DNA from: Bacteroidaceae bacterium
GTDB lineage: Bacteria > Bacteroidota > Bacteroidia > Bacteroidales > Bacteroidaceae
Direction of reading: 5' to 3'
Assembly (NCBI GenBank): GCA_900771425.1
Contig: CAAGNV010000014.1
Coordinates: 1 to 39,359 of the forward strand
Length of the DNA stretch: 39,359 nucleotides
Each line of letters begins with the position of its first letter. Within the stretch, counting starts at the first letter, position 1. The position numbers and the translations under genes were made by a program. The notes under the pieces are model-generated. The model was not told where the DNA came from and searched no databases. It saw nothing but the letters and a program-made list of their open reading frames with translations. Below are positions 1-8,493 of the stretch, piece after piece.

Positions 1-1243
1 GATTATTGGTCTATAATCACAACGGAATCATTCACTCTAAATTCATGAACCTATGAAACCCAATTTCGAAGTAGCAAAGGGCAGTCAGAGCTTTCGCCAG
101 TGCGTTGGAATAGACGTTGCGAAGAAGAAATTCAACGCTTGCCTGTGTATGTATGACACCATCAGCGGCAACAGATGCTATTCAAAGAGCGTCGAGTTCA
201 GTAATGACAAGACCGGTTTTAACCAGATGGTCAAATGGAGCCGCAAGGAGGGGCTCAAGGAATTCCCGATGTCCTACCTCATGGAGCCTACAGGAGTCTA
301 TTACGAGCCTTTGGCGTATCATCTTGCAGGAATCAAACAGACTGTCTATGTGGTGCTGCCAAACAAAGTGCGTAACTTCTGCAATTACGAGGGGATAAAG
401 ACCAAGACAGATGAGATAGACTCCAAATGTCTGGCACTGCTCGGATGCAAGGAGCGCAGCCTAAGGCCATGGTCTCCACCTAAGACTATCTACCGTGAGT
501 TGCGTCAGATGACGCGCTTCGTGGAGGAGATAGAGAAGATTCGTACCATGATTGTCAATCATCTGGAAGCTCTCAACCATAGTGCATCTGCAGAGAAGTC
601 TGTCAAGAAGTATTATGTCAAACTCGTTGCGGACATTGACAAGCAACTGAAAGACAACGAAGTGCGCATACGTGAGAAGATTGACACCGATAAGGAACTC
701 AGCGCAAAAGTCAAGAAACTATGCACAGTCAAGGGGCTGGGGCTGATGACTGTTGCCACAATCATTGCAGAGACCAACGGTTTCGCTTTGATAACAAGCC
801 GCAAGCAGCTTGCCAGCTTCGCAGGACTTGACGTGAAGGCTAATCAGTCTGGACCAGAGGATCCTAAACGCCACATAACGAAGAAGGGCAACACCCATAT
901 CCGTAGGGTCCTATATTTCCCTGCAATGTCCTCAACGCGCTTCAACCCTCAGATGAAGGAAATGTACAAACGCATCTGCGAATGTCACGATGTCAAGAAG
1001 GTCGGCATAACCGCCATCATGAGGAAACTGCTTCTTCTGACCTATACGCTGTGGAAATCGGGGGAAGAGTATGACGAGAAGCGTAATGGCAAGATTAAGA
1101 CGATTGAAGAACGCATTGAAGATATCCTGGCTGATTACAACTGTGGTATCCAATATCCTGCCACTCTCAATCCGGTAGAAGAGGCAACAAGGAACTTCAC
1201 TGTAGAGGATATGCAGGAAGTCGGTCTTGAGATGACCTTCTAA
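1..1243 (+). mobile_element. IS110-family insertion sequence, visible part
   Basis: The transposase gene starts only 52 bases into the window, so the left end of the element lies outside. No right boundary can be fixed from sequence alone, because IS110 elements usually lack clear terminal inverted repeats and need not leave target duplications. In this family a non-coding end is transcribed as a bridge RNA that pairs with target and donor. For the IS110 subgroup this is the left end, which is missing here; for the IS1111 subgroup it is downstream, which would fall in 1244 onward. Confidence 0.6.
53..1243 (+). CDS. IS110-family DEDD transposase (396 aa)
   Basis: This is a recombinase that moves its own insertion sequence. 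The N-terminal RuvC-like domain shows the four acidic residues of the DEDD group: D21 in VGIDVAKKK, E78 in LMEPTG, and D120 and D123 in KTDEID. A helical middle section (about 150-215) leads to the C-terminal transposase_20 domain, with a helix-hairpin-helix-like VKGLGLMTVATII and S266 in ANQSGP, the position of the catalytic serine in this family. The length of 396 aa is normal and the frame is intact, so the enzyme may be active. It starts at ATG 53, with no better start in the window. The only gene nearby is susD on the opposite strand. Family assignment is firm; subgroup (IS110 or IS1111) is not settled. Confidence 0.93.
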   Translation: MKPNFEVAKGSQSFRQCVGIDVAKKKFNACLCMYDTISGNRCYSKSVEFSNDKTGFNQMVKWSRKEGLKEFPMSYLMEPTGVYYEPLAYHLAGIKQTVYVVLPNKVRNFCNYEGIKTKTDEIDSKCLALLGCKERSLRPWSPPKTIYRELRQMTRFVEEIEKIRTMIVNHLEALNHSASAEKSVKKYYVKLVADIDKQLKDNEVRIREKIDTDKELSAKVKKLCTVKGLGLMTVATIIAETNGFALITSRKQLASFAGLDVKANQSGPEDPKRHITKKGNTHIRRVLYFPAMSSTRFNPQMKEMYKRICECHDVKKVGITAIMRKLLLLTYTLWKSGEEYDEKRNGKIKTIEERIEDILADYNCGIQYPATLNPVEEATRNFTVEDMQEVGLEMTF

Positions 1244-1748
1244 AACAGAAAAGAGTGACCACTGTCATTAGACACATAGCCACTCACGAGATAGTATGAA
1301 CGCATGAAGCGCCAGGGACTTCCCTTAATGGCTACAAAGGTAATCATAATTTTTCAAATATCTATCATATGAGTAAAATTTAAAAGCTAAAAATCAAAAT
1401 ATAGACCAAATATCATCATTGAGCCCATTGGTCCGCCAGGTAAAATCTAATACCTGAAAACACCGAGGGGTTCGGGGGCGAGTAGCCCCTGAGATGACAT
1501 AAATCAACTAATTCGATAATTGTTCAAATTTTCCTTGAGAAAGCTTGGAAATTATCACAGTATCTTTCGCTTTCCAACTTGTTCAGATTTCTTAGTAGTT
1601 GAGTAGTTTTGGAGTTCTTGGAGTTAAGTAGAAGTATGACTCTAATCTCTCCTCTCTCCTCTCTCCTCTCTAATCTCTCTCCTGACTACTTTTCTACTTA
1701 AAGTTGAGCCCAGCGAAACTTGAATAAAGTTGATATTTAAGTTAACGA
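1244..1748. other. Gene-poor region between IS110 transposase and susD
   Basis: No open frame here looks like a gene. The first part may be the right end of the IS. A GC-rich hairpin (GGGGC near 1475 with GCCCC near 1485) stands out in otherwise AT-rich DNA. From 1569 to 1700 there is a dispersed repeat containing a pyrimidine microsatellite (TCTCTCCTC units, about 1641-1682). A match to the minus-strand -7 box at 1335-1342 faces into the transposase gene antisense and has no obvious target. Confidence 0.6.
1569..1700 (+). repeat. Dispersed repeat R2, copy A
   Basis: This stretch matches the reverse strand of 12785-12945. The shared core CTTAGTAGTTGAGTAGTTT (1591-1609) is identical to the reverse complement of 12903-12921. 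It is preceded by related CAACTTG(T/C)TCAG(A/T)TTTC sequence and followed by related GGAGTT/GTTAAG sequence. The far end (1682-1700) matches the reverse complement of 12785-12803 at 18 of 19 positions. The ends are imperfect inverted repeats of each other (TTAGTAGTTGAGTAGT against TAAGTAGAAAAGTAGT). The middle differs in sequence and length between copies; here it is a TCTCTCC microsatellite. Confidence 0.7.
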
Positions 1749-1785
1749 AAAAGCCCGCATGGCCGTGGGTGGTCATGCGGGGCTT
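1749..1785 (-). terminator. Rho-independent terminator of the susCD operon
   Basis: AAGCCCGCATG (1751-1761) pairs with CATGCGGGGCTT (1774-1785) around a short loop. Read on the minus strand, the stem is followed by CTTTTTCG. It lies about 45 bases past the susD stop. Confidence 0.8.
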
Positions 1786-1830
1786 GTAGTGGAGCTAATG
1801 GCTAATGGCCAATGGCCAATAACTAAAGGC

Positions 1831-3807
1831 TTACCTGTAAGCAGGGTTCTGATAATTGGCTTTTTCTTCGGCAGTCATCTCCAGTCCGTCGAGCTGTCCC
1901 TGTGGGATAGGACGGAGGTACATGTCCTTGGTGATGGTACGATGGTAAACCTGTGGAGTATGGTCGTTGTAGTCGCTGCCGCAGATGGTGTACTTGGCTG
2001 CGCGCTTCTCCCATGTCTGAGTACGAGCGAGGTCGAGCCAGCGTACGCCTTCGCCGAAGTATTCACGTGAGCGTTCGTCGAGGATGTAGTCGATGGTGAT
2101 GACGGCTGGTGTTGCTGCTACCATGGCTGCGCTGTTGTTTTCGTTCTTTGCTACGCCGCCGTTGTTGTCCCAGCGCCATACGCCTGCACGGGCACGGATG
2201 ACGTTGATGAGGTCACGGGCTGACTTGTCTCCGGTTGCTCCCATGACGGCTGCCTCGGCTGCGATGAAGTAGAGTTCTGAGAACTTGACGATAGGGTAAG
2301 GGCGTGTGCTGCCTGCGTTGACGCCAGGACCGAAGCCTGTGCCGTTGTCGGTACGGTAAGGACCGAGCTTCCAGAGTACAGGGTATGCGATACGGCTGAT
2401 GCCGCTTGGGTTGATGACGAAGTCGGCACGTCCTGGGAGTACGCCGCCCACGTTGCTCTTGCCGGCTGCTGCTGCATAGTCAACGCCTGGAGTTTCTTCT
2501 GGGAGGAATGTGAGGACTGCATCGCCGAAGCCGCAGTTCTTGTCGAGGTCGGTAGCGTAGTTGCCGAATGCGCCTGGACGGATGGTCATGCCGTTGGCAC
2601 CGACTGCCGTAGCAGGTCCTGCACCGCTCTTCTGCCAGTTGGCACGGAAGCAGTAGGTGAATGTACCGTCATAGCGTGAGTCGAGGGTCTTGTCGGCAAA
2701 TATCTGTGTGAACACTTCCTGTACTGGAGCCATACGAGTCCATGGACGTCCGAGTGCCTGGACGCAGTCGCGCTGAACAGGGTTGAAGTTGTTGCCGTCG
2801 GAACCGGCGATGGTGATCTGGGTGTAGTTCCAGCAGCCCATCCATGAAGCGAAGTTGTCTGGTGCGCCACCGCCGCCGTATGAGAGTGAACCGCCGTTAT
2901 ACTGTTCGCTTGCCTCGGTGTGGTCGGCATAGAGCAGTATTTCGTTGTTGCGGTCGTTGGCTGCGAGGTTTACGTCGTAGTATGTTGGCTGGAGACCGAA
3001 TCCTGCAGGGTTGTTGATGGCTGTGATGGCCAGGTCGTATGCCTGCTGGAAGTACCATGCTGCGTCGTGGCCGTCAGGGTCTGTGCGGTCGCACTCAGGG
3101 TATGTAGGTATGCCGTTAGGGTTCTTGAGCCACCATGCGTAGGTGAGGTATGCCTTGGCCAGTGTGAGGCGTGCCAGTGTCTTTGTCACGCCGCCTGTTA
3201 CACGGCCTGCGTCTGGGAGTTTCTCCACACAAGTCTTGAGGTCAGGGAAGATGGCCTTGGTATAGACTTCAGGCACGGTGTTGCGTGCTGACGTACGTAC
3301 TGGTGATGTGTTGAACTTGAGTTCGCCTGAACCGAGGTCGAGCGGAACGCCGCCGAATGTCTGTACGAGCTGGAAGTAGTCGAATGCGCGGAAGAAGCGT
3401 GCCTCGGCTATGAGAGCCTCGTCCATGTTGGCTGCTGTACCGTTCTCGATTACGCCGTTAGCCGTGTTGATGTAAGGGAATGCAGTGCCCCAGAGCACGT
3501 CGGCACGGCAGGATGTGGAGTTGAGGACTCCTACGCCTGAGAGGTCGGCATCCTTGAAGTTGCCGTCGGCTGACTGGCCGTAGGTGTATTCGTCGGTACC
3601 AGTTTCGAGGGAGTTATAGTAATAAGCCTGACCATACATGTCACGGAGGTGACTGTAGAGGGCTGTCAAACCACCACGTACGCCCTCTTCGGTCTCAAAG
3701 AATGTTGGGTCGTATTGGCTTCGTGGTTGCTCGTCGAGTACGTCGGAGCAAGATGTGAACCCAACGACTGATGTGAAGGCTAATGCCGCAAATAATATCT
3801 TTTTCAT
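1831..3807 (-). CDS. SusD/RagB-family nutrient-binding lipoprotein (658 aa)
   Basis: This is the surface-exposed glycan- or oligomer-binding partner that caps a SusC barrel. The N-terminus is a lipoprotein signal peptide with lipobox FTSC, giving acyl-Cys20. It is followed by the typical SusD start (SDVLDEQPRSQYD, then FFETEEGVRGGLTALYSHLRD). The C-terminal part carries the characteristic YPIVKFSELYFIAAEAAV segment, RDLINVIRARAG, and ILDERSREYFGEGVRWLDLARTQTW. The length is at the upper end for the family. It is 15 bases downstream of the susC stop, so the pair is co-transcribed, and a terminator follows. The substrate cannot be read from sequence; no glycosidase, regulator or sulfatase gene adjoins the pair. 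Confidence 0.96.
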   Translation of the reverse strand: MKKILFAALAFTSVVGFTSCSDVLDEQPRSQYDPTFFETEEGVRGGLTALYSHLRDMYGQAYYYNSLETGTDEYTYGQSADGNFKDADLSGVGVLNSTSCRADVLWGTAFPYINTANGVIENGTAANMDEALIAEARFFRAFDYFQLVQTFGGVPLDLGSGELKFNTSPVRTSARNTVPEVYTKAIFPDLKTCVEKLPDAGRVTGGVTKTLARLTLAKAYLTYAWWLKNPNGIPTYPECDRTDPDGHDAAWYFQQAYDLAITAINNPAGFGLQPTYYDVNLAANDRNNEILLYADHTEASEQYNGGSLSYGGGGAPDNFASWMGCWNYTQITIAGSDGNNFNPVQRDCVQALGRPWTRMAPVQEVFTQIFADKTLDSRYDGTFTYCFRANWQKSGAGPATAVGANGMTIRPGAFGNYATDLDKNCGFGDAVLTFLPEETPGVDYAAAAGKSNVGGVLPGRADFVINPSGISRIAYPVLWKLGPYRTDNGTGFGPGVNAGSTRPYPIVKFSELYFIAAEAAVMGATGDKSARDLINVIRARAGVWRWDNNGGVAKNENNSAAMVAATPAVITIDYILDERSREYFGEGVRWLDLARTQTWEKRAAKYTICGSDYNDHTPQVYHRTITKDMYLRPIPQGQLDGLEMTAEEKANYQNPAYR

Positions 3808-3822
3808 GTCGTTATCGAGTTT

Positions 3823-6800
3823 TTAGAATGTTAAGTTAATACCGAAGAGGAATGTGCGGGTAGCAGGTGAGTTGTTACCTACGATAGGCATTGCGTGACC
3901 GCCGTAAGTAACGGCCATGTTACCGCCGTCGTTTGAGTATGTATTGGTCTCAGGGTCAAGTCCGCATTCGTTCTTGTAAGGTGAGAAGAACACGAATGGG
4001 TTCTGAACTGTAGCGTAAACGCGGAGGCGCTCAACGCCGAGGTTCTTGATGAACTGTAAGTTCTGGAAGCTGTAACCGAGTGTGATGTTACGGATCTTGA
4101 GGTAACCGGCATCGAATACGCCGAGTGTAGAAGCATACTTAGGGTTGTCGCCTGAGAGGATGCCGCCTGGCTTTGGATACTTGGCACCGGTATTTGACTC
4201 TGTCCAGTAGTCAACGTCGATCTGACCGCGGCGGCCAGTGAGCATGTTGAGGTAACCGTTTCCTGAGTGGATGGCAGAGATGAGCTTACCGCCAATCTGG
4301 AATGTACCGACGAGTGAGAAGTCGAAGCCCTTGTACTCTACGTTGGTGTTGAAACCACCGATGAGGTCTGGCTCCATGCTTGTGATCTGACGGTCGTCAG
4401 GACCGATCTGGCGTGTAGGAGTACCGTCGGCATTGTAGTCGCCTGTATACTGAACCTTGATCATACCTACGTTGCCACCTGGTTCCAGGATGTCGAGGTA
4501 AGGGTCGCCCTTCTGCCACAGACCAATCTTCTTGTAGTCGTAGATTACATCGATTGGGTGACCGATGAACCAACCGTTGCCTTCGTCCTGCTTTGCACCT
4601 GAAGCGAGTGCAACCAGCTTGTTGCGGTTCTGGTAGAAGTTGAGTCCTGCTGACCAGTTCCATCCGTTGTAGTTGTCGAGGATGATGCCGTTGATAGAGA
4701 ATTCAAATCCCTTGTTCTCTGTCTCACCGATGTTGGCAGTGTAAGAGCTTACACCTGAAGTAGAAGGGAGTGAAACGCCGAGGAGCAAGTCGTTGGTGCG
4801 CTGGATGTAGTATTCGATGGTACCTGTGAGGCGGCCTCCGAAGAATCCGAAGTCAACACCGAAGTTCCAAGTCTTTGAGTATTCCCAACCGAGGTCAGTG
4901 TTAGGGAGCTGACTTACGTAGTAACCTGTTCCGTAGTCTGCGCCGAAGTTGTAAGGACGTGTAGAGAGTGCACCGAGAGTTGAGTAAGGGCTGATGCTCT
5001 GGTTAGATGTCTCACCGTAACCGATGCGGAGCTTCAGCTTGTCAAGGCATTCAACGCCCTTCATGAACTCTTCGTTGGCGATGTTCCAACCGGCAGAGAC
5101 AGCAGGGTAAGTGTGCCACTTGTGACCTTCAGCCAGACGTGAAGAACCGTCGGAACGGAGTGTAGCGCTCAGCATGTAACGGTTGTCGTAAGAGTACATC
5201 ACACGACCCATCCATGATGAAAGTCCGCTTTCCCAGTAGCGCTGGTTGTTAGGGTTGACTGTCAGGTTCTGCTGTGCAGCACCGATGTTGTAGTACTGGA
5301 AGTATTCTGCAGGGATAGACTGTCCTGACATGCTTGTACGCTCGTTGTAAGTACGTTCAGCTGAGTAGAGACCTACGATGTTGAGGTGGTGTACGTCAGC
5401 GAAAGTGCGGTCGAACGTGATGATGTTTTCAACAGTCCAGTTGCGCATGTTGGTCTGGTCGATAGATGCTGAGTTAGGAGCTGTAGGAGAAGTGCTGTTC
5501 ACGCCTGTGCCAGTGAAAGAACCAGTCTTGCTGTTACGGAAGTTCAGACCGAGGTTCATGCGGTAGCTGAGTCCTTCAACCCATGGGCAGGTAACTTCAG
5601 CAAACAATGTGTTGTATGAACCAAGTCCGCGTCTTTCGTTGAGCCAAGTATCTTCGAGGCTTTCTACGATGTCCTTTGTCATGACGTATGACTCGTCGAG
5701 TGGCATGTGGACAGTACGCTTCATAGTACCGTCAGCATTGTATGGGTTGGCGATTGGGCTCATCTGGAGTACGCCGTACATGCCAATCTGGTTGCCCTTC
5801 GTTACGTTATAGTTAGTGTTTGTAGTCAAACCGAAACGGAAGTAGTCGCCTACCTTCTGGTCGAAGTTACCACGGATAGAGTAGCGGTCGTAGCTCTGTC
5901 CAGGAACTACTGACTCGTCGCGGTAGTAACCAGCACCGAAGCTGTACGAACCACCCTGTGTGCCACCAGCCACGTTGATGTTGTGGTTAGTAGTGAAACC
6001 AGTCTGGTAGAACATGTCTTGCCAGTCTGTGTTTACGTCGTCTGCCTCGTCGATAGCGTTCTGATAAACACCTGCGTACTTACGCATTTCAGCGAACTTC
6101 TTGCCGTCCATCATTGGGTACTTGGCAAACTCAGTCTTGAAACCTACGTAACCGTTGTAAGTAACCTTGGCAGGAGTGCCCTGAATACCCTTCTTGGTCG
6201 TGATGAGGATGACACCGTTGGCACCGCGGCTACCGTAGATGGCAGTAGCAGAAGCATCCTTCAGGATGTCGAGGCTCTTGATGTCGTTAGGGTTGATGTC
6301 AGAAAGGTCGCCCATGAATGGGATTCCGTCGAGCACGATGAGTGGGTCGTTGCTTGCTGTAAGTGAGCGCTGACCACGGATGCGGATCTGCATCTCTGCA
6401 CCTGGCTTTGACGATGTCTGAGTCATCAAGACACCTGGCAGACGGCCTTGGAGTGAGTAAGCAACGTTCGAAGTAGGTACTTCGTTGAGTACGTCGCCGC
6501 TCATGTTGGCAACCGAACCAGTGATGGCTTCACGGCGCTGAGTACCGTAACCGATGACTACTACATCGTTCAGTACCTGCTTGTCTTCCTGAAGCACTAC
6601 CTTGATGTTGTTGCGTCCTGCAACGTTGATTGTCTGGCTCTTGTAGCCGACATAGGAAATTGTTAACTGGGCTTTTGAGTCAGCCTTTACACTGAAGTTA
6701 CCGACAACGTCAGTAACGGCACCTGTTGATGTGCCTTCAACCTTTACTGCTGCACCGATAATCGGTTCACCAGCTTCGTCACTTACTATTCCTCGCACGA

Positions 6801-6891
6801 TGTCCTGGCCCATCATGTTCAATGGGAACAGACATACCAGAAGGAATAATAAATTACGGGCAATGGATGTTAAGCTTTTTGTTTGCCACAT
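3823..6891 (-). CDS. SusC/RagA-family TonB-linked outer-membrane transporter (1022 aa)
   Basis: This is the TonB-dependent barrel that imports the substrate presented by the SusD partner. A signal peptide (about 1-29) precedes a carboxypeptidase-regulatory-like domain (about 30-112, IVSDEAGEPIIGAAVKVEGT to SYVGYKSQTI). The SusC signature VVVIGYGTQRRE follows, then the plug (LQGRLPGVLMTQ, IRGQRSLTASNDPLIVLDG, ILKDASATAIYGSRGANGV) and a long beta-barrel ending in FLFGINLTF, with the terminal aromatic residue expected for outer-membrane insertion. The length is normal. No extra N-terminal STN domain is visible, so there is no sign of sigma/anti-sigma signalling through this receptor. Its gene is first in a two-gene operon with a long untranslated leader. 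Specificity is unknown. Confidence 0.97.
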   Translation of the reverse strand: MWQTKSLTSIARNLLFLLVCLFPLNMMGQDIVRGIVSDEAGEPIIGAAVKVEGTSTGAVTDVVGNFSVKADSKAQLTISYVGYKSQTINVAGRNNIKVVLQEDKQVLNDVVVIGYGTQRREAITGSVANMSGDVLNEVPTSNVAYSLQGRLPGVLMTQTSSKPGAEMQIRIRGQRSLTASNDPLIVLDGIPFMGDLSDINPNDIKSLDILKDASATAIYGSRGANGVILITTKKGIQGTPAKVTYNGYVGFKTEFAKYPMMDGKKFAEMRKYAGVYQNAIDEADDVNTDWQDMFYQTGFTTNHNINVAGGTQGGSYSFGAGYYRDESVVPGQSYDRYSIRGNFDQKVGDYFRFGLTTNTNYNVTKGNQIGMYGVLQMSPIANPYNADGTMKRTVHMPLDESYVMTKDIVESLEDTWLNERRGLGSYNTLFAEVTCPWVEGLSYRMNLGLNFRNSKTGSFTGTGVNSTSPTAPNSASIDQTNMRNWTVENIITFDRTFADVHHLNIVGLYSAERTYNERTSMSGQSIPAEYFQYYNIGAAQQNLTVNPNNQRYWESGLSSWMGRVMYSYDNRYMLSATLRSDGSSRLAEGHKWHTYPAVSAGWNIANEEFMKGVECLDKLKLRIGYGETSNQSISPYSTLGALSTRPYNFGADYGTGYYVSQLPNTDLGWEYSKTWNFGVDFGFFGGRLTGTIEYYIQRTNDLLLGVSLPSTSGVSSYTANIGETENKGFEFSINGIILDNYNGWNWSAGLNFYQNRNKLVALASGAKQDEGNGWFIGHPIDVIYDYKKIGLWQKGDPYLDILEPGGNVGMIKVQYTGDYNADGTPTRQIGPDDRQITSMEPDLIGGFNTNVEYKGFDFSLVGTFQIGGKLISAIHSGNGYLNMLTGRRGQIDVDYWTESNTGAKYPKPGGILSGDNPKYASTLGVFDAGYLKIRNITLGYSFQNLQFIKNLGVERLRVYATVQNPFVFFSPYKNECGLDPETNTYSNDGGNMAVTYGGHAMPIVGNNSPATRTFLFGINLTF

Positions 6892-7536
6892 AATGTGTTG
6901 ATTTAGGTAATAAAATGTTTGAGGGTTCAGAATTATTGGTTAATTTAATATTGATTTGATTGAATCGGTTATAGGAATTTGCTGAGGCATGAACCCGTTT
7001 ACCACAGTTTACTCCTTTCTTTAATTAATACTTTGTAAAAGGGAATACTTGATTGAGGTAGAAACTATAATTTTTTGTACCTGGAACTGACTTTCACTTT
7101 TGCCATTCATCCCTCCCCCTTGTTGTTTGGGGGAGGTGAAATTTGGACTAATATGATTTTTCAGTTGATAGTAATTCCTTTGTGTTTGTATTTTTACGTC
7201 TGATTGTTGCTGGTTCGATTTGGTACACAAACTGTTCGAACTCGCATAGGCCGATGCTCTCATCAACCTTTTGCGCTGCAAATGTATTAAAAAATCTTAA
7301 TACGCGCGGTACCTCCTATTTACCTTTTTGGGGAAATGATACATTAGGTAAAATAAATGTTACAAACCATGATACACCGAGCGTAAATGGCTTAGAGATT
7401 AAAGCTTAGAGCTTAGGGCTTAGAGTTGAGAGAACCATCCGGATGCCCCCTATAATCTCTAATCTCAAAACTCTAAGCTCTCCACTCTAATAATCTAATA
7501 GCCCTGCCTTCTCTAAGAAACAAAGAAAACAAAAAT
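6892..7536. other. SusCD leader and upstream intergenic region
   Basis: There is no convincing gene here. The best minus-strand promoter box (7279-7286) would give a leader of about 380 bases, with AT-rich and unstructured stretches near the start codon and a G/C run near 7110-7135. Between 7389 and 7500 there are degenerate CTTAGAG/CTCTAAG repeats forming an imperfect inverted repeat (CTTAGAGTTGAGAG against CTCAAAACTCTAAG), which is low-complexity intergenic DNA. Confidence 0.5.
7279..7286 (-). promoter_or_regulatory. Candidate -7 box for susCD
   Basis: Reads TACATTTG on the minus strand, matching the Bacteroidetes consensus TAnnTTTG. No good TTTG -33 element is seen at the usual spacing. 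It is the only match found between the susC start and the rpmA terminator that points toward susC. Confidence 0.45.
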
Positions 7537-7568
7537 GACGGTCGGCATTCGTTTGAATGCCGACCGTC
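7537..7568 (-). terminator. Rho-independent terminator of rplU-rpmA
   Basis: There is a perfect 14-bp stem (GACGGTCGGCATTC, 7537-7550, with GAATGCCGACCGTC, 7555-7568) and a 4-base loop. On the minus strand it is followed directly by ATTTTTG and a T-rich run. It lies about 50 bases past the rpmA stop. Confidence 0.93.
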
Positions 7569-7616
7569 TTTCCGTTTTCATTCATTCCTTGCCTTCAAGG
7601 TGTGAAGGCGATGAAT

Positions 7617-7883
7617 TTAGGCTTCAGCCTGAACAGGAATGACAGAGATTGTAGAACGATCCTTGCGACCACGCTTGAAAGTCACAATACCGTCAGTAAG
7701 TGCGAACAAAGTGTCGTCCTTACCGATACCTACATTCTTGCCTGGATAGTGTACAGTACCACGCTGACGAACGAGGATGTTACCAGCTTTAGCATACTGA
7801 CCACCGAACAACTTAACACCGAGTCGTTTGCTGTGTGACTCACGGCCGTTCTTAGAACTACCTACACCTTTTTTATGTGCCAT
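7617..7883 (-). CDS. rpmA: 50S ribosomal protein L27
   Basis: This is a large-subunit ribosomal protein whose N-terminal tail reaches the peptidyl-transferase centre. The 88-aa product begins MAHKKGVGSSKNGRESHSKRL and contains LGVKLFGGQ and GNILVRQRGT, the family signature. It closes with a basic KRGRKDRSTISV stretch. No N-terminal propeptide precedes the conserved tail, unlike in Firmicutes. It follows rplU by 29 bases on the same strand and ends at a strong terminator, so the two form a compact L21-L27 operon. Confidence 0.99.
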   Translation of the reverse strand: MAHKKGVGSSKNGRESHSKRLGVKLFGGQYAKAGNILVRQRGTVHYPGKNVGIGKDDTLFALTDGIVTFKRGRKDRSTISVIPVQAEA

Positions 7884-7912
7884 GTTTCTGTTACGATTTT
7901 AAATGGTTAAAC

Positions 7913-8230
7913 TTAAGCGACAACACTCTTGATTGTCAATTCTGTGAACTGCTGACGATGACCGCGGAGCTTCTTGTAGCCCTTGCGACGACGCTTGTGG
8001 AATACGAGCACCTTGTCACCCTTGACGAGTGGGCAAACTACTTCGCAAACAACTTTAGCACCTTCGACTGTAGGAGTACCTACTGTCACTGCGCCTTCAT
8101 TGTCAACCAATAATACTTTCTCGAACTCAACCTGCTGCTGAGCCTCAGCGTCCTTGATGTGGTGAACGAAGAGCTTCTTGCCTTCTTCTGCCTTGAACTG
8201 CTGACCGTTAATTTCTACGATTACGTACAT
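7913..8230 (-). CDS. rplU: 50S ribosomal protein L21
   Basis: This is a large-subunit ribosomal protein that binds 23S rRNA. The product is 105 aa from the ATG at 8230 (MYVIVEINGQQFKAEEG), with the conserved C-terminal KVLVFHKRRRKGYKKLRGHRQ. The frame stays open upstream to 8275, but those 15 residues have no counterpart in L21, so the start at 8230 is preferred. First gene of the rplU-rpmA operon; the promoter box is at 8307-8314, giving a leader of roughly 70 bases. Confidence 0.99.
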   Translation of the reverse strand: MYVIVEINGQQFKAEEGKKLFVHHIKDAEAQQQVEFEKVLLVDNEGAVTVGTPTVEGAKVVCEVVCPLVKGDKVLVFHKRRRKGYKKLRGHRQQFTELTIKSVVA

Positions 8231-8306
8231 TTTATTTGGGTTAAACGGGTTTGACCGTGAGGCGGGCTTTGCCACTTATCTGAGCCTCTGCGGCATAAAT
8301 CGGGTG

Positions 8307-8314
8307 CAAAGGTA
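8307..8314 (-). promoter_or_regulatory. -7 box of the rplU-rpmA promoter
   Basis: Reads TACCTTTG on the minus strand, a full match to TAnnTTTG, about 77 bases upstream of the rplU start. AT-rich GAATTACGAATTACGAAT repeats lie just upstream of it (8326-8345). Confidence 0.7.
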
Positions 8315-8421
8315 GGAATTATTTATGAATTACGAATTACGAATCATGAATTATTTTGCTTCAGCACTTGTTTTTTTGTGTTATTTGACCGTTTAATGCC
8401 TCAATTGTCAGTTATTTTGCT

Positions 8422-8429
8422 TATCTTTG
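8422..8429 (+). promoter_or_regulatory. -7 box for the TPR/HTH regulator gene
   Basis: TATCTTTG matches TAnnTTTG. It lies 64 bases before the ATG at 8494 and diverges from the rplU promoter. The upstream -33 match is weak. The position implies that transcription starts near 8436, which is compatible with a start codon at 8494. Confidence 0.6.
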
Positions 8430-8493
8430 CCGACAATAATGAATATTGGGCAATTCTCGTTCCAGACATTCAAGTGGTTGCCCGACACCCGAC

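Noticed and set aside
1335..1342. Minus-strand -7 box (TACCTTTG)
   Set aside because: It points antisense into the transposase gene, has no -33 partner at the right spacing and no plausible target.
7021..7281. 86-codon minus-strand frame in the susC leader
   Set aside because: It starts with TTG inside the -7 box, has no recognisable product and lies in AT-rich leader sequence.
8231..8275. Longer N-terminus for L21
   Set aside because: The added residues have no counterpart in the family, and the ATG at 8230 gives the standard protein.
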